From the NCBI GenBank assembly GCA_029624815.1, contig JARSSH010000029.1, positions 39,510 through 103,509 of the forward strand: a stretch of DNA of 64,000 nt, given 5' to 3'. The notes below the pieces were generated by a model, which was given only the letters and a program-made list of their open reading frames with translations, was not told where the DNA came from and searched no databases. Positions within the stretch are counted from its first letter, which is position 1. Each line of letters opens with the position of its first letter. The position numbers were made by a program, and so were the translations under genes. Below, one piece after another: positions 36,873-46,873 of this stretch. The stretch is from Candidatus Competibacter sp. (GTDB taxonomy: Bacteria; Pseudomonadota; Gammaproteobacteria; Competibacterales; Competibacteraceae).

Positions 36873-38153
36873 TCAAATCCGGGCGAATACCCGCCGGGCG
36901 GCGACGGCGGTGGCGTCGAGATCCGCCTCGGTATGCGCCGAGGACATGAATCCCGCCTCGAACGCGGACGGCGCGAAATAAATCCCCTCGGCCAGCATCC
37001 CATGGAAAAACCTCTTGAACCGTTCGACATCGCAGGCAGTGGCTTGGGCGTAATGAGTGACATTCTCCGCGGTAAAGAACAGCCCGAACATGCCGCCGAC
37101 ATGGTTCGTCGTCAGTAGCACGCCGGCCTCGCCGGCGGCGGTCACCAATTCGTCGCACAGTTGCCGGGTCTTGGCGGCGAGGTCGGTATGGAAGCGGGGG
37201 CTGGCGATGAGATCCAGCGTCGCCAGTCCGGCCGCCAGCGCCACCGGGTTGCCCGACAGCGTGCCGGCCTGGTAGACCGGCCCCAGCGGCGCCAGTTGTT
37301 CCATGATCGCCCGCTTGCCGCCGAAGGCGCCGACCGGCATGCCGCCGCCGATGATTTTGCCCAGCGTGGTGAGGTCGGGAGTGACGCCGTAGAGTTCCTG
37401 CGCGCCGCCCCGCGCCACCCGGAAGCCGGTCATCACCTCGTCGAAGATCAGTACGCTACCGTAGCGGGTGCACAGTTCGCGCAGTCCCGCCAGGAAACCG
37501 GGGGTGGGCGGAATGCAGTTCATGTTGCCGGCGACCGGTTCGACGATGACCCCGGCGATTTCCTCGCCGAGCTTCGAAAACGCTTGCCGGGCTTCCAGAA
37601 GATCGTTGTAGGTCAGCGTCACGGTGTACGCCGCCAGCGCCGCCGGCACGCCGGGTGAGGTCGGCACGCCCAGTGTGAGCGCCCCGGAGCCGGCCTTGAT
37701 CAGCAACGAATCGGAATGACCGTGGTAACAGCCCTCGAATTTGACGATGATGTTGCGGCCGGTAAAGCCGCGCGCCAGACGGATGGCGCTCATGGTCGCC
37801 TCGGTGCCGGAATTGCACATGCGCACCAACTCCATCGACGGGACCAGTTCCCGAATTCGCCGGGCCATGATCGTTTCCATCTCGGTGGGCGCGCCGAAGC
37901 TCAGACCGTTGGCGGCGACATCCTGTACGGCCTGAACCACGGCCGGGTGGGCATGGCCGACGATCATCGGTCCCCAGGAGCCGACGTAATCGATGTAGCG
38001 GCGGTCGTCCTCGTCGTACAGATTAGCGCCCTCGCCGCGCTTGAAGAAGATCGGTGTGCCGCCGACGCCGCGAAAGGCGCGGACCGGCGAATTGACGCCA
38101 CCGGGAATGTAATTTTGCGCCTCGGCGAACAGCTTTTCGGAACGGGTGGCCAT
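36873..38153 (-). CDS. hemL: glutamate-1-semialdehyde 2,1-aminomutase
   Basis: 426 residues from ATG 38153 with GAGGAG upstream. PLP enzyme of tetrapyrrole synthesis that makes 5-aminolevulinate from glutamate-1-semialdehyde. Marks: [51 protein letters not shown] and the PLP lysine in [18 protein letters not shown]. Belongs to the C5 pathway. Confidence 0.97.
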   Translation of the reverse strand: MATRSEKLFAEAQNYIPGGVNSPVRAFRGVGGTPIFFKRGEGANLYDEDDRRYIDYVGSWGPMIVGHAHPAVVQAVQDVAANGLSFGAPTEMETIMARRIRELVPSMELVRMCNSGTEATMSAIRLARGFTGRNIIVKFEGCYHGHSDSLLIKAGSGALTLGVPTSPGVPAALAAYTVTLTYNDLLEARQAFSKLGEEIAGVIVEPVAGNMNCIPPTPGFLAGLRELCTRYGSVLIFDEVMTGFRVARGGAQELYGVTPDLTTLGKIIGGGMPVGAFGGKRAIMEQLAPLGPVYQAGTLSGNPVALAAGLATLDLIASPRFHTDLAAKTRQLCDELVTAAGEAGVLLTTNHVGGMFGLFFTAENVTHYAQATACDVERFKRFFHGMLAEGIYFAPSAFEAGFMSSAHTEADLDATAVAARRVFARI

Positions 38154-38235
38154 GATGGATCTCCTCAGGCGAACAGGGTGGCATGGCGGGGGGCGGCGGT
38201 GATGGCGTACAGACCGCGACAACGGCTTGGAGTGT

Positions 38236-39066
38236 TCATGCCGAATCGCGATGGGCGCTGGCCCAGAACAGCCGGTTGGGCAGAAGTTGACCGCCGCCAG
38301 TTTGGTAGCCGGCTTGCAGCGCATGCCAAGTGTAATCCTGGGCGCGGCGCACGACGGAACTGAGCGTTTCCCATTCCAATTCCCGTCCCTGGGCGAGCAG
38401 GGCGGCGATGGCGGCGGCCAGGGTGCAGCCGGAGCCGTGATGGCGGCCGGGCAGTCGCGGCCAGCGGTAGCTCTCCAATAAGCGATTGTTGCCGTAACAG
38501 TTATTGATCACTTCCCCGGTCGGTTCGTGCCCGCCGGTGATCAGCACGTAGCGGCAGCCGTGCCCCAGTAGCGCCATGGCGCACGCATCCAGCGTATCGG
38601 CTTCCGGTGCCAGCCGGCGTGCTTCGACACTGTTGGGCGTCAGGATCGTGACCAGCGGCAGCAGCAGGACTCGCACGGCATTGAGCAGCTTGAGATTGGC
38701 CAGTTCGGCGCCGCCGCCCGCGGTCAGGATCGGGTCGAGCACCACGGGGATGCCGGGATAGGCGGCCAACAGCGTGTGCAGCGCGCTCGCGTTTTCGACG
38801 CTGCCGATCAGGCCGATCTTGATTGCCGCGACCGGCATGTCTTCCAGTACGGCCCGCGCTTGGGCCAGTAATTGAACCGGTTCGACCGGCAGCAGCGCGT
38901 GGACGTTATGGGTATCCTGCACGGTCAGGGCGGTGACGACCGGCGCGGGGTGGCAGCCCAGACTGACGATTGCCGTAATATCGGCCGCTAGTCCGGCCCC
39001 GCCGCTGGGATCGTTGCCAGCCACGGTCATGACCACGGGAGGAGGCGAGGAGGCAAAATCGGTCAA
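38236..39066 (-). CDS. thiD: hydroxymethylpyrimidine / phosphomethylpyrimidine kinase ThiD
   Basis: 276 residues if started at TTG 39066, which has AGGAG 7 nt upstream and gives a family-like N-terminus ([16 protein letters not shown]); the open frame reaches 39147 but also begins with TTG and lacks such a site. Phosphorylates the thiamine pyrimidine precursor HMP twice. Marks: [45 protein letters not shown] and the C-terminal [19 protein letters not shown]. Divergent from the rubredoxin gene. Confidence 0.93.
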   Translation of the reverse strand: MTDFASSPPPVVMTVAGNDPSGGAGLAADITAIVSLGCHPAPVVTALTVQDTHNVHALLPVEPVQLLAQARAVLEDMPVAAIKIGLIGSVENASALHTLLAAYPGIPVVLDPILTAGGGAELANLKLLNAVRVLLLPLVTILTPNSVEARRLAPEADTLDACAMALLGHGCRYVLITGGHEPTGEVINNCYGNNRLLESYRWPRLPGRHHGSGCTLAAAIAALLAQGRELEWETLSSVVRRAQDYTWHALQAGYQTGGGQLLPNRLFWASAHRDSA

Positions 39067-39226
39067 GTCGGTACTCCTGGCGGATGATGGATCGGGAGGT
39101 GGGTCCGACCGGCGCGCGGCAAGTGGGGACTTCGGGAATTCTAACAAACGCCACGGGTTTTTCGGGATGCGCCAGCGTGGGAAAATAGCGACCCCGAAAA
39201 CATGGCATCAAGGAAAATAAAACCCA

Positions 39227-39391
39227 ATGAAGAAGTACATGTGTCTGATTTGCGGATGGATTTATGACGAGGAGAAGGGCTGGCCCGATGATGGCATCCC
39301 ACCGGGCACCCGCTGGGAGGACGTACCGCTAACCTGGACTTGCCCCGAGTGCGGCGCTGTCAAGGACGATTTCGAGATGGTGGAGATTTAG
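39227..39391 (+). CDS. rubredoxin
   Basis: A 54-residue protein beginning [18 protein letters not shown]. Two CxxC pairs, CLIC with following GW and CPEC with following G, bind one iron. Length and spacing are those of bacterial rubredoxins, small electron carriers often serving alkane hydroxylases or oxygen-stress reductases. AAGGA lies 12 nt upstream. It is 80 nt from the open end of thiD, on the opposite strand, and converges with the channel gene at 39411. Confidence 0.93.
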   Translation: MKKYMCLICGWIYDEEKGWPDDGIPPGTRWEDVPLTWTCPECGAVKDDFEMVEI

Positions 39392-39410
39392 GAACTCGGG
39401 GAAGCGGAGT

Positions 39411-40226
39411 TTAGAACGGCTGCCCGGCAACGGTGGGAAAGGATGCCAGCTCCACGCCCGAGCCGAGCAGCGCCGCCTTGCCGCGCACGGTCAGGTCGGT
39501 GACGAAGGCGAACTGCTGGCGTGGGTCGAGCGGGTACGCCTTGAGGCGGTAATGGGTGCCGAACGGCTTTTCCCGCACGATCACGCCAATCGGCTGGTCG
39601 ATTTGCAGCAGCGAACTGGTCAGGGCGACGTCGTACAATAGCCGGTGGATCTGGGCGGCATCGTGACGGGGATGAAGGTAGAAATCCGCCGCGCATTGCA
39701 GGTGCTGGCTGCCGTCGTTGGCGTTGAAAATGGCGTGGTCCCACAGCTTGAGATGCGGGATATGCACGACGGTATCGTCCGGGGTGACGATTTCCACCGT
39801 GCGCATGCCGATGGCGCGCACCTCGCCGTAGGTTCCGCTCACTTCAATCCAGTCGCCGGGCCGGTAGGGGAGTTCGTATAGAGCCACGATGCCGGCGATC
39901 AGGCTGCTGGCGTAATCCTTGGCGGCGAAGCCTAGCGCCAGGCCCAGCGCACCCAGCAAGCCTACCAGATTCTCGAAGGTCGGTTCGATAATGCGCTGCA
40001 AAACCAGCAGGATGGTGGTGATGATCACCAGCAGCCGCAGGACGGGCGCCAAGGCCAGCGCTTGCAGGCGCTGGCGGCCGGAAAGTCGGCCGGCTAGCGC
40101 CGGAATCAGGCGTTGCGCCAGGGCGATCAGCAGCCAGGCTCCGGCCGCGATCAACAGGATTTGCACGATGGCGGCTTCGCTGATGCTGCTCAGCGCCGCT
40201 CCCAGGCGGCTGGCCTCGTCGTTCAT
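39411..40226 (-). CDS. MscS-family mechanosensitive channel
   Basis: 271 residues with three membrane helices, the pore helix with Gly/Ala pattern (LVGLLGALGLALGFAAKDYA) and the beta domain YRPGDWIEVSGTYGEVRAIG plus VHIPHLKLWDHAIFN. A small-MscS-type channel that opens under membrane tension. Twelve nt after the unknown gene at 40239-41474, so the pair likely forms an operon and the partner may regulate or belong with the channel. Confidence 0.9.
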   Translation of the reverse strand: MNDEASRLGAALSSISEAAIVQILLIAAGAWLLIALAQRLIPALAGRLSGRQRLQALALAPVLRLLVIITTILLVLQRIIEPTFENLVGLLGALGLALGFAAKDYASSLIAGIVALYELPYRPGDWIEVSGTYGEVRAIGMRTVEIVTPDDTVVHIPHLKLWDHAIFNANDGSQHLQCAADFYLHPRHDAAQIHRLLYDVALTSSLLQIDQPIGVIVREKPFGTHYRLKAYPLDPRQQFAFVTDLTVRGKAALLGSGVELASFPTVAGQPF

Positions 40227-40238
40227 GGTGCGCTTCTC

Positions 40239-41474
40239 CTAAAAGCCGTCGATCAGGTAACCGTCGTCGCGGAGGAACTGCCGGACGGTGGGATAGCTCG
40301 CGGGCGATATCCACCACTGATTTTCGCACCGCGCGACCAGCCCGATGGCCTCCAGACAGGCCAGTGCCGCCTCGACCGGTGGGGTCGCCAGCGGCAGCAG
40401 TTGGCCCAGCAGCCCGGCTGTCAGGCCGGTGTGCAGGAGCAAGGTGTGCAGCAGGGCGGCGTGCTTGCGCAGCAAGTCGGATGCGGGTGTGGTTTGCCTG
40501 ATCTGGCGCCACGGTGTCACCCAGATAGTGCTGCGCCCGCCGGTGGGATCCTCGTTTTCGGCCACCTCGGAAAGCGTTCGATCCGGCGCGGTCCGCAGAT
40601 TGGCGCGCCAGATCGCATGGGCGATGCCGGGAATCCCTCGGCTGTGCGCGGCCAGAATCGACAGGAAATCGCTGGTTTCGATCGGCTCGTCCTCCACCGT
40701 GCTTGCCGACGACGGGAGCACGTATTTGCCATTGTCCGCTTGACGAAAGACCAGGCGATCCATTCCCGATCCGGCGATGAAGCTCTGAAACCAGCGCGTC
40801 AGCCCTTGCGAGTCGAAGCCCTGTAGGGTCAGCAGCGGTGGCTCCGGGCCGCGCCAGGCTCTTCGCAGAAACGCCCACGCCCAACTGTCGCAGCCGATGA
40901 CGCCGCGCCCGGGGGAACCCGCGCAGGCGTGGTCGAGTAGCCGCCGCGCCAGGTCGAGTCCGCGGGCGTGCCGCAAGTAACAGCGTTCCAGGTTGGGGAG
41001 CACCCAGGGGATTTGATCCCGCGTCCAGTCGGCCAGCCAGGCTGGATCGCACGCCAGGATTTGTTCGGGGCTGGGTGGACTGATTACCCGCCATCCGCGG
41101 TTCGCCGCCCAGGCGGTCAGAATGTCGCCATTGCCGCCGTGCGGAGGAGAGACGACGAAAATACAGGCGCTGGCGGGTTGCTTGCTATCCAGCCATCCGG
41201 CAAGCGTCTCATCCAGCGCCGCCGCCGCCGGTTGCCAGTCGGGCGCAGGTACGATCCGCGCGATCCGCGCCTCGGGCACAGCCCGCAGCTCATCCTCGGT
41301 TTTGAGAGGAGGGGACTGAGGTTGGGCCGGTTTGGGTTGAAAATGTCGCCACAGAGCACACAGTCCCGTCTTGACCGTATGTTCGACGGTCGCGGCCGGA
41401 ACCCGGTAATCCGCGATGGGAACATACCGCCAGAGCGGGGGTGTTTCCTGATCGGTCCGGGCAGGGGTGGCCAT
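40239..41474 (-). CDS. unrecognised protein paired with the MscS-type channel
   Basis: 411 residues from ATG 41474 ([19 protein letters not shown]). I do not recognise the family. A stretch [19 protein letters not shown] (about residues 107-125) sits where a P-loop would be in an AAA/STAND-like ATPase, but lacks the Lys-Ser/Thr of a working Walker A. A downstream segment [16 protein letters not shown] resembles a Walker-B-like strand. The C-terminal half reads as a winged-helix-like helical region ([40 protein letters not shown]). No signal peptide. Upstream of and in tight spacing with the channel gene, so a regulator or partner is plausible. Confidence 0.75.
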   Translation of the reverse strand: MATPARTDQETPPLWRYVPIADYRVPAATVEHTVKTGLCALWRHFQPKPAQPQSPPLKTEDELRAVPEARIARIVPAPDWQPAAAALDETLAGWLDSKQPASACIFVVSPPHGGNGDILTAWAANRGWRVISPPSPEQILACDPAWLADWTRDQIPWVLPNLERCYLRHARGLDLARRLLDHACAGSPGRGVIGCDSWAWAFLRRAWRGPEPPLLTLQGFDSQGLTRWFQSFIAGSGMDRLVFRQADNGKYVLPSSASTVEDEPIETSDFLSILAAHSRGIPGIAHAIWRANLRTAPDRTLSEVAENEDPTGGRSTIWVTPWRQIRQTTPASDLLRKHAALLHTLLLHTGLTAGLLGQLLPLATPPVEAALACLEAIGLVARCENQWWISPASYPTVRQFLRDDGYLIDGF

Positions 41475-41563
41475 TTGAGTTTGAGTCGCCGGTGGAAGCC
41501 AAATCGGACTATAAAATTCGGATGCAATGGCGTCTTGTAAGAACTGTTCGGGGAGCAAACACT

Positions 41564-42085
41564 ATGAACGTCAATCCTGGCCGAATCCAGCTTGTCTCGG
41601 ACGATATTACCCGATTGGCGGTCGATGCCATCGTCAATGCCGCCAACCGTTCCCTGTTAAGCGGCGGTGGGGTGGATGGGGCCATCCATCGCGCCGCTGG
41701 GCCGGAACTGTTGGCGGAGTGTCGGACCCTGGGCGGTTGCGAAACGGGCCAGGCCAAGTTGACGCGCGCTTATCGCTTGCCGGCCCGTTACGTGATCCAT
41801 ACGGTGGGGCCGATCTGGCGGGATGGCGACCAGGGCGAGCCGGACTTGCTGGCGGCCTGCTACCGCAACAGCTTGAGGCTGGCGGCGGATCTGGGTGTCC
41901 GCACGATCGCCTTTCCCGCGATCAGTTGCGGGGTGTACGGTTATCCGCTGGAGGATGCGGCGCGGGTTGCGGTACGCGAGGTCGGGAATTTTCTGGCGGG
42001 CAATGACCGTATCGAAACGGTCTATCTGGTTTGTTTCGGCGAGGAGGTACGGCAAGCCTGCCAACGGGCGCTGCAAGGGGGTTAA
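41564..42085 (+). CDS. macro-domain protein, O-acetyl-ADP-ribose deacetylase type
   Basis: 173 residues from ATG 41564 ([16 protein letters not shown]), with GGGGAG upstream. Macro domain of the YmdB/MacroD class: [20 protein letters not shown] (ADP-ribose binding), [29 protein letters not shown] and [15 protein letters not shown]. Would deacetylate O-acetyl-ADP-ribose or remove ADP-ribose from proteins. Stands alone. Confidence 0.93.
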   Translation: MNVNPGRIQLVSDDITRLAVDAIVNAANRSLLSGGGVDGAIHRAAGPELLAECRTLGGCETGQAKLTRAYRLPARYVIHTVGPIWRDGDQGEPDLLAACYRNSLRLAADLGVRTIAFPAISCGVYGYPLEDAARVAVREVGNFLAGNDRIETVYLVCFGEEVRQACQRALQGG

Positions 42086-42128
42086 ACCCGCGGGCGGCGT
42101 CCTCCCGCCGGGTTTCATGGAAATGGGG

Positions 42129-42476
42129 TTACAGTCTGATGAGCGCGCCGCCGTTGGCCGGCGCCAGACGGGTGACCGGCTGTTCGCGGAAAGGCGGATC
42201 CAGATCGAAGCGATACATCAAGGTTTGCCCCTGGGTTTGCCGTTCGATCCGGCTTTGGCGCAGTGCGTCGATCAGCATGGCCGCGAACATGGCATCGGCG
42301 TGAGCGCGCCAGCGCGCTTCCGCTGCCGCCGGGTTGCCATCGGGCCGGACAGCGGGAGCGACGGTGGGTGTGGGGTAGTACAACAAGGCCAGCAGTAGGA
42401 AGCCGGCGATCGCCAGCAGGGAGGCGGGCACCAGATAAATAGCGAGGTTCCGGATGCCGCGGAATAGATGGCGCAT
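42129..42476 (-). CDS. small membrane protein of unknown function
   Basis: 115 residues with one membrane helix (LVPASLLAIAGFLLLALLYY) and a soluble tail rich in Arg and Gln that ends GGALIRL. No recognised family. Translation start is well supported: GGAGGTGA lies 5 nt before ATG 42476. Preceded by a 185-nt AT-rich gap with an inverted repeat (TATACA-AGA-TGTATA, 42579-42593) that could bind a regulator. Confidence 0.6.
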   Translation of the reverse strand: MRHLFRGIRNLAIYLVPASLLAIAGFLLLALLYYPTPTVAPAVRPDGNPAAAEARWRAHADAMFAAMLIDALRQSRIERQTQGQTLMYRFDLDPPFREQPVTRLAPANGGALIRL

Positions 42477-42617
42477 ATTTCACCTCCGGTAAAGCCGGCT
42501 TATGGAAAAGTTTTGTATAACTTAGAATTTTGAATTCTGTACAAACCAGGTTGCGGCCAAGTGTGAAAGAGATATTCGTATACAAGATGTATAACATACC
42601 ATAGCAGAAGGTTTTTT

Positions 42618-42655
42618 GCGGCGCAAGCCGGAGGTCCGCCTCCGACTTGCGCCGC
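42618..42655 (-). other. long stem-loop downstream of the EF-G-like gene
   Basis: 17-bp stem with a single mismatch and a TCCG loop, seven nt after the stop codon of the EF-G-like gene. On the minus strand it is followed by A residues rather than U, so it is not a canonical terminator; it may protect the mRNA 3' end. Confidence 0.5.
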
Positions 42656-42661
42656 AGGGGT

Positions 42662-44710
42662 TCAGCCTTCCTGCTTTTGCTTCTGATGGAGGGCTTGCAG
42701 TTTCTGCTGAATGTCGGCCGGAACGGGATCGTAATGACTCAGTTCGATGTTGTACGAACCGAGGCCGCCCGTCATGGATTTCAATTGCGACTCGTAACCG
42801 TCCAACTCCGCCAGCGGCACCTGCGAGTTAATGACGCTCATGCCGCGTGGCCCGGCGTCGGTGCCGGCGATGCGCCCACGCCGACTGGATAGATCGCCAG
42901 TGATGGCGCCAACGCAGTCGGCCGGCACCCGCACTTCCAGGTTGACGATGGGCTCCAGCACGATCGGCTTGGCCTTGCCGACCGCATCGAGGAAGGCTTC
43001 GCGGCCAGCGGTGACGAAGGCAATTTCCTTGGAATCGACCGGGTGATACTTGCCATCATAGGCGATGGCGCGCACGTCCTGCATCGGGTAACCGGCGACC
43101 GCGCCTTCCTGCAACGCCTCGCGCACGCCCTTTTCCACCGCGGGTAGAAACGAAGTTGGGATGGTGCCGCCCACCACCGCGCTAACGAATTCGAAGCCGG
43201 CGTCGCGGGGCAACGGTTCGATGCGCATGAACACCTCGCCGAACTGGCCGGCGCCGCCGGTCTGTTTCTTGTGGCGGTGATGGCCTTCGGCATTCTGGCC
43301 GATGGTTTCCTTGTAGGCGATCTTGGGGGGGGTTGTTTCGACTTGCAGGTTGTAGCGCTGCTGCATCTTTTCCAGGGTGATGCGCAGATGTAGATCGCTC
43401 AGGCCACGGAGCACGGTTTCCTTGGTATGCGTGTTGTGCTCCAGCGTCAGGCAGGGATCTTCCTCCAGCAGCTTGTGCAGAGTGTCGGACAACTTCTGCT
43501 CGTCGCCGCGGGTGGCGGCGCGGATGGCCAGCCCAAACAACGGTGTGGGAAAGCGCAGCGGTCGCAGGTGGATTTGGTCCTCGTCGTGGGAGTCGTGCAG
43601 AACCACATCGCGGTGGATGTCGTCGATCTTGGCCACCGCGCAGATATCACCGGGAATGCCGGTGGCGATCTCGGGATGTTCCTTGCCGTGGATCTGGAAC
43701 AGGTGGCTGACCTTGAAGGGTTTGCGGCCGTCGCCGATGAAGAGCTGACTGTCCTTGGTGAGGGTACCCTGGTGGATGCGGAAGATGCCGAGCTTGCCGA
43801 TGAAGGGGTCGATCAACACTTTGAAGACATGGGCCACGACGTGTTGCTGGGGGTCGGGAGTGGCATGGAGTTCCTCGACCGACTCGCCGTCGCCCTTGAG
43901 AAAGGGCTCGGGGTTGCCTTCGGTGGGGTTGGGCAGTAGCCGGGCGAACACGTCCAGCAGTTCCTGCAGGCCGGCGCCGGTGCGGGCCGAGACAAAGCAG
44001 ATCGGAATCAGGTGGCCTTCGCGCAGCGCCTTCTCGAAGGGTTCGTGCAACTGCTCCGGTTGCAGGTCTTCACCCTGTTCCAGATACAGCGTCATCAATT
44101 CCTCGTCCACTTCGACCACCTGGTCGATCAGAGCGGAATGGGCGGCGGCGACGCTGGAGAAGTCGCTGTTTCCGCTCGGGTTGAAGAAGCAGTCCACCAC
44201 TGTGGCGCCTTGATTGGCCGGCAGGTTCAGTGGCAGGCATTCCTTGCCGAAGGCCTCTCGAATCCGATCGAGCAGGCCCGGCAGGTCGACGTTTTCGGCG
44301 TCGATCTTGTTGACGACGATCATCCGGCACTGCCGCCGCTCGGCGGCGCGTTCCATCATCCGTTGGGTGACCGCCTCGATGCCGGTTTGGGCGTTAATGA
44401 CCACCGCCACCGTTTCCACCGCGGGCAACACGGCGATGGCCTGACCGATAAAATCCGGGAAGCCGGGCGTATCGATCAGATTGATATGGGTATCCTGGTA
44501 ATCGAGATTGGTCAGCGCGGCGTCCAGCGAGTGCTGGTGAATTTTTTCCTGTGGGTCGAAATCGCAGACCGTGTTGCCTTTTTCCACGGCGCCCGGGGAG
44601 GAAAGCTTGCCGGCGCGATGCAAAATAGATTCCACCAGCGTGGTTTTTCCAGCCATGGCATGCCCGGCCAGGGCAATGTTGCGGATGGATTCGGTGGTAT
44701 AGCTGACCAT
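42662..44710 (-). CDS. elongation factor G-like GTPase (EF-G2/FusA2 type)
   Basis: 682 residues from ATG 44710 (MVSYTTESIRNIALAGHAMA); AGGAGG sits 5 nt upstream. Translational GTPase with G1 GHAMAGKTT, G3 DTPGF, G4 VNKID, then EF-G domains III-V. The G1 loop reads HAMAGKTT where canonical EF-G has HIDAGKTT. This divergent subfamily occurs beside, not instead of, the true EF-G of the rpsL-rpsG-fusA-tufA locus, which is absent here. Role uncertain: possibly stress or ribosome rescue. Confidence 0.88.
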   Translation of the reverse strand: MVSYTTESIRNIALAGHAMAGKTTLVESILHRAGKLSSPGAVEKGNTVCDFDPQEKIHQHSLDAALTNLDYQDTHINLIDTPGFPDFIGQAIAVLPAVETVAVVINAQTGIEAVTQRMMERAAERRQCRMIVVNKIDAENVDLPGLLDRIREAFGKECLPLNLPANQGATVVDCFFNPSGNSDFSSVAAAHSALIDQVVEVDEELMTLYLEQGEDLQPEQLHEPFEKALREGHLIPICFVSARTGAGLQELLDVFARLLPNPTEGNPEPFLKGDGESVEELHATPDPQQHVVAHVFKVLIDPFIGKLGIFRIHQGTLTKDSQLFIGDGRKPFKVSHLFQIHGKEHPEIATGIPGDICAVAKIDDIHRDVVLHDSHDEDQIHLRPLRFPTPLFGLAIRAATRGDEQKLSDTLHKLLEEDPCLTLEHNTHTKETVLRGLSDLHLRITLEKMQQRYNLQVETTPPKIAYKETIGQNAEGHHRHKKQTGGAGQFGEVFMRIEPLPRDAGFEFVSAVVGGTIPTSFLPAVEKGVREALQEGAVAGYPMQDVRAIAYDGKYHPVDSKEIAFVTAGREAFLDAVGKAKPIVLEPIVNLEVRVPADCVGAITGDLSSRRGRIAGTDAGPRGMSVINSQVPLAELDGYESQLKSMTGGLGSYNIELSHYDPVPADIQQKLQALHQKQKQEG

Positions 44711-44997
44711 CATGGCCTCCTGTTGGATTCGGTGCGGACAACCAAGCGCTTGTTGTGATGAAGCGATCCTCAATGGATAGAGCGACCGGGATAAAGTGAA
44801 GAGTTTATAGAATCATGCGAGGTTTCCCAGCCGGCCCCGTCATTATTTTGTCATGATCGCCGAATCGCCGGGTTGCGGACCACTTCCCGAGGCGCCCGGT
44901 GCGAAACGGCGGACGGGCTGGTTTTCTGGCGGGCAGAAGCAAAACCGCCTAACATAACCGGACAGCGGAAAATCATGCCCCCCTACAGGAAAGCGAC

Positions 44998-45945
44998 TTG
45001 ACGAAGCGGCGACAATATCTGGGTTTCTGGATGCTCGGACTCTGCGCCGCCAGTGCGTGCGAGGCCGAGGGAAGTCCGGATTGGATCAAGCTGATCGGGG
45101 AAACCCCATCCGTACAGGTGGAATGGGCGGTACGCTATGAACACGGGGAGGGCTTGGCTCGGGATTACGCGCGGGCGATGCAGTTGTACTGCGCGGCTGC
45201 CCGTCGTGGTCATGTGGCGGCCCAATATCAACTGGGCTGGATGTATGCCAACGGCCGTGGCGTGGCTCGGGACGATGCCCAGGCCGCGGCCTGGTTCCGC
45301 TTGGCGGCGGCTCGGGGCGACGCCCCGGCCCAGCGAATGCTGGATCTGGTGGGCGATCCGGCCAAGACCGCGCACGCGAGTTGCCAGGAGCCGGTGGATC
45401 CGACTCGCCAGCCGGCGCCGGCCCGCTGGGTCCGATCGGGATCGTCCACGCCGGAGCAGGCCAAGATCGAGACGCTGGTCCGGCGGATGGCGCCGGACTA
45501 CGGTCTGCAACCCGCGCTGGTGCTGGCGGTGATCGAGGCGGAATCGAATTTCGACAGCCAAGCGCTATCACCGAAAAACGCGCAAGGATTGATGCAACTG
45601 ATTCCCGAGACCGCCGAGCGCTTCGGCGTGCGGGATCCTTACGACCCGGTGCAAAATCTGCGCGGCGGCATGGCCTACCTGCGCTGGCTGCTGGCCTATT
45701 TCCAGGGTGATATCCGTCTGGCTTTGGCGGGCTACAACGCCGGCGAGGGCGTGGTGCTGCGTTATGGCGGCGTGCCTCCCTATGCGGAAACGCAGGCCTA
45801 TGTCGACCGGATCACCCGCGCCTACGGCCAACTGAGGCATCCTCCGGTGGCGCCAGTGACCCGCCCCGCCCCGCTGAAACGGCCATCGGCCGATTCCGCC
45901 TCGGCTCCGACGGCGTTGCTGGTTGCGGTTCGCCCACAGCCGTAG
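44998..45945 (+). CDS. Sel1-repeat lytic transglycosylase
   Basis: 315 residues, starting at TTG 44998 behind AGGAAAG; ATG 45031 is a less likely alternative. A signal peptide (FWMLGLCAASACEAEG) leads two Sel1 repeats (AMQLYCAAARRGHVAAQYQL, AAAWFRLAAARGDAPAQRML), then an SLT domain with the catalytic Glu in LVLAVIEAESNFD, AQGLMQLIPETAERFGV and LALAGYNAGEGVV. It cleaves peptidoglycan between MurNAc and GlcNAc in the periplasm; Sel1 repeats likely bind a partner. Confidence 0.9.
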   Translation: MTKRRQYLGFWMLGLCAASACEAEGSPDWIKLIGETPSVQVEWAVRYEHGEGLARDYARAMQLYCAAARRGHVAAQYQLGWMYANGRGVARDDAQAAAWFRLAAARGDAPAQRMLDLVGDPAKTAHASCQEPVDPTRQPAPARWVRSGSSTPEQAKIETLVRRMAPDYGLQPALVLAVIEAESNFDSQALSPKNAQGLMQLIPETAERFGVRDPYDPVQNLRGGMAYLRWLLAYFQGDIRLALAGYNAGEGVVLRYGGVPPYAETQAYVDRITRAYGQLRHPPVAPVTRPAPLKRPSADSASAPTALLVAVRPQP

Positions 45946-46102
45946 AGAATCGCCAAGCGCTTCCGAATATTTCGAACCTCCGGCTTGGAACGGTCGAGTG
46001 CGCGATTGTCACTTGACTGTCAAGCAGCTTTAAAGCGGTTGTCATTCGACTGACCTATCGTCGCTCGAACCCGCTTTATGTCGTTTGTTTCCGGAGGCCG
46101 TC

Positions 46103-46873
46103 TTGAACGTTCGATCGCAGCCTTACGCATCCGCCAGTCCACCGCCGCCCAAAGGGGCGTTACAAGTCGATTTTGCCGAGTCGGTGGAGGACGTGCGCGC
46201 CGCGCAGCAATTGCGCTACGAGATCTTCGCCGGGGAAATGGGCGCGCGGTTGCACAACCGCATTCCCGGTCTGGACCACGATCGGCTCGACGCGTGCTGC
46301 CGCCATCTGCTGGCGCGGGACTCGCTGACCACGCAGCTGATCGGCTGCACCCGCATTCTGACCGAGGACGGCGCTCGCCAAGTGGGCGGATTCTACTCGC
46401 AGGGCGAGTTCGAAATCGGAGCGGTGCTGGCCTTGCCGGGCCGCTTCGCCGAGATCGGCCGAACCTGCGTTCACCGCGATTACCGCAACGGCGCCACCAT
46501 CGCCGCGCTCTGGTCGGGGATCGCGAATTTCGTGGCGGAAAACCGGATCGACTATCTTATCGGCTGCGCCAGCATCCCGCTGGGTGAAAACGGAACGATG
46601 GCACAGGCGATCTTCTCCGAACTGGCGCCGCGCTATCTGACGCCCGAGGAGTTGCGGGTGCGACCGCTGCTGCCCTTGCCTCGGCGCGACATGTTGGATA
46701 GCGGCGACTATCCGCTGCCGCCGTTGTTGAAAGCCTATCTGCGCATCGGCGCGCGGATTTGCGGCGAGCCGTTTCTGGACGAGGATTTCCAGGTGGCCGA
46801 TGTATTCATTCTGTTGTCCACGCGGCAGTTGGCGCGGCGCTATGCCCGCCATTTTCTGGAGCGGGCGGCGTGA
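46103..46873 (+). CDS. olsB: L-ornithine N-alpha-acyltransferase OlsB
   Basis: 256 residues from TTG 46103, chosen because GGAGG lies 5 nt upstream; the open frame reaches TTG 46085. GNAT-type acyltransferase of ornithine-lipid synthesis, transferring 3-hydroxyacyl from ACP to ornithine: RAAQQLRYEIFAGEMGAR, LDACCRHLLARD, FEIGAVLALPGRFAEIGRTC and LIGCASIPL. The GTG of the next gene overlaps its TGA, so olsB-olsA are translationally coupled. Ornithine lipids replace phospholipids under phosphate limitation, matching the pst operon present in the window. Confidence 0.88.
   Translation: MNVRSQPYASASPPPPKGALQVDFAESVEDVRAAQQLRYEIFAGEMGARLHNRIPGLDHDRLDACCRHLLARDSLTTQLIGCTRILTEDGARQVGGFYSQGEFEIGAVLALPGRFAEIGRTCVHRDYRNGATIAALWSGIANFVAENRIDYLIGCASIPLGENGTMAQAIFSELAPRYLTPEELRVRPLLPLPRRDMLDSGDYPLPPLLKAYLRIGARICGEPFLDEDFQVADVFILLSTRQLARRYARHFLERAA

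Noticed and set aside
42618..42655. Strong hairpin after the EF-G-like gene as an intrinsic terminator.
   Set aside because: On the transcribed minus strand it is followed by A, not U; the T-run lies on the wrong side. Kept only as a stem-loop.
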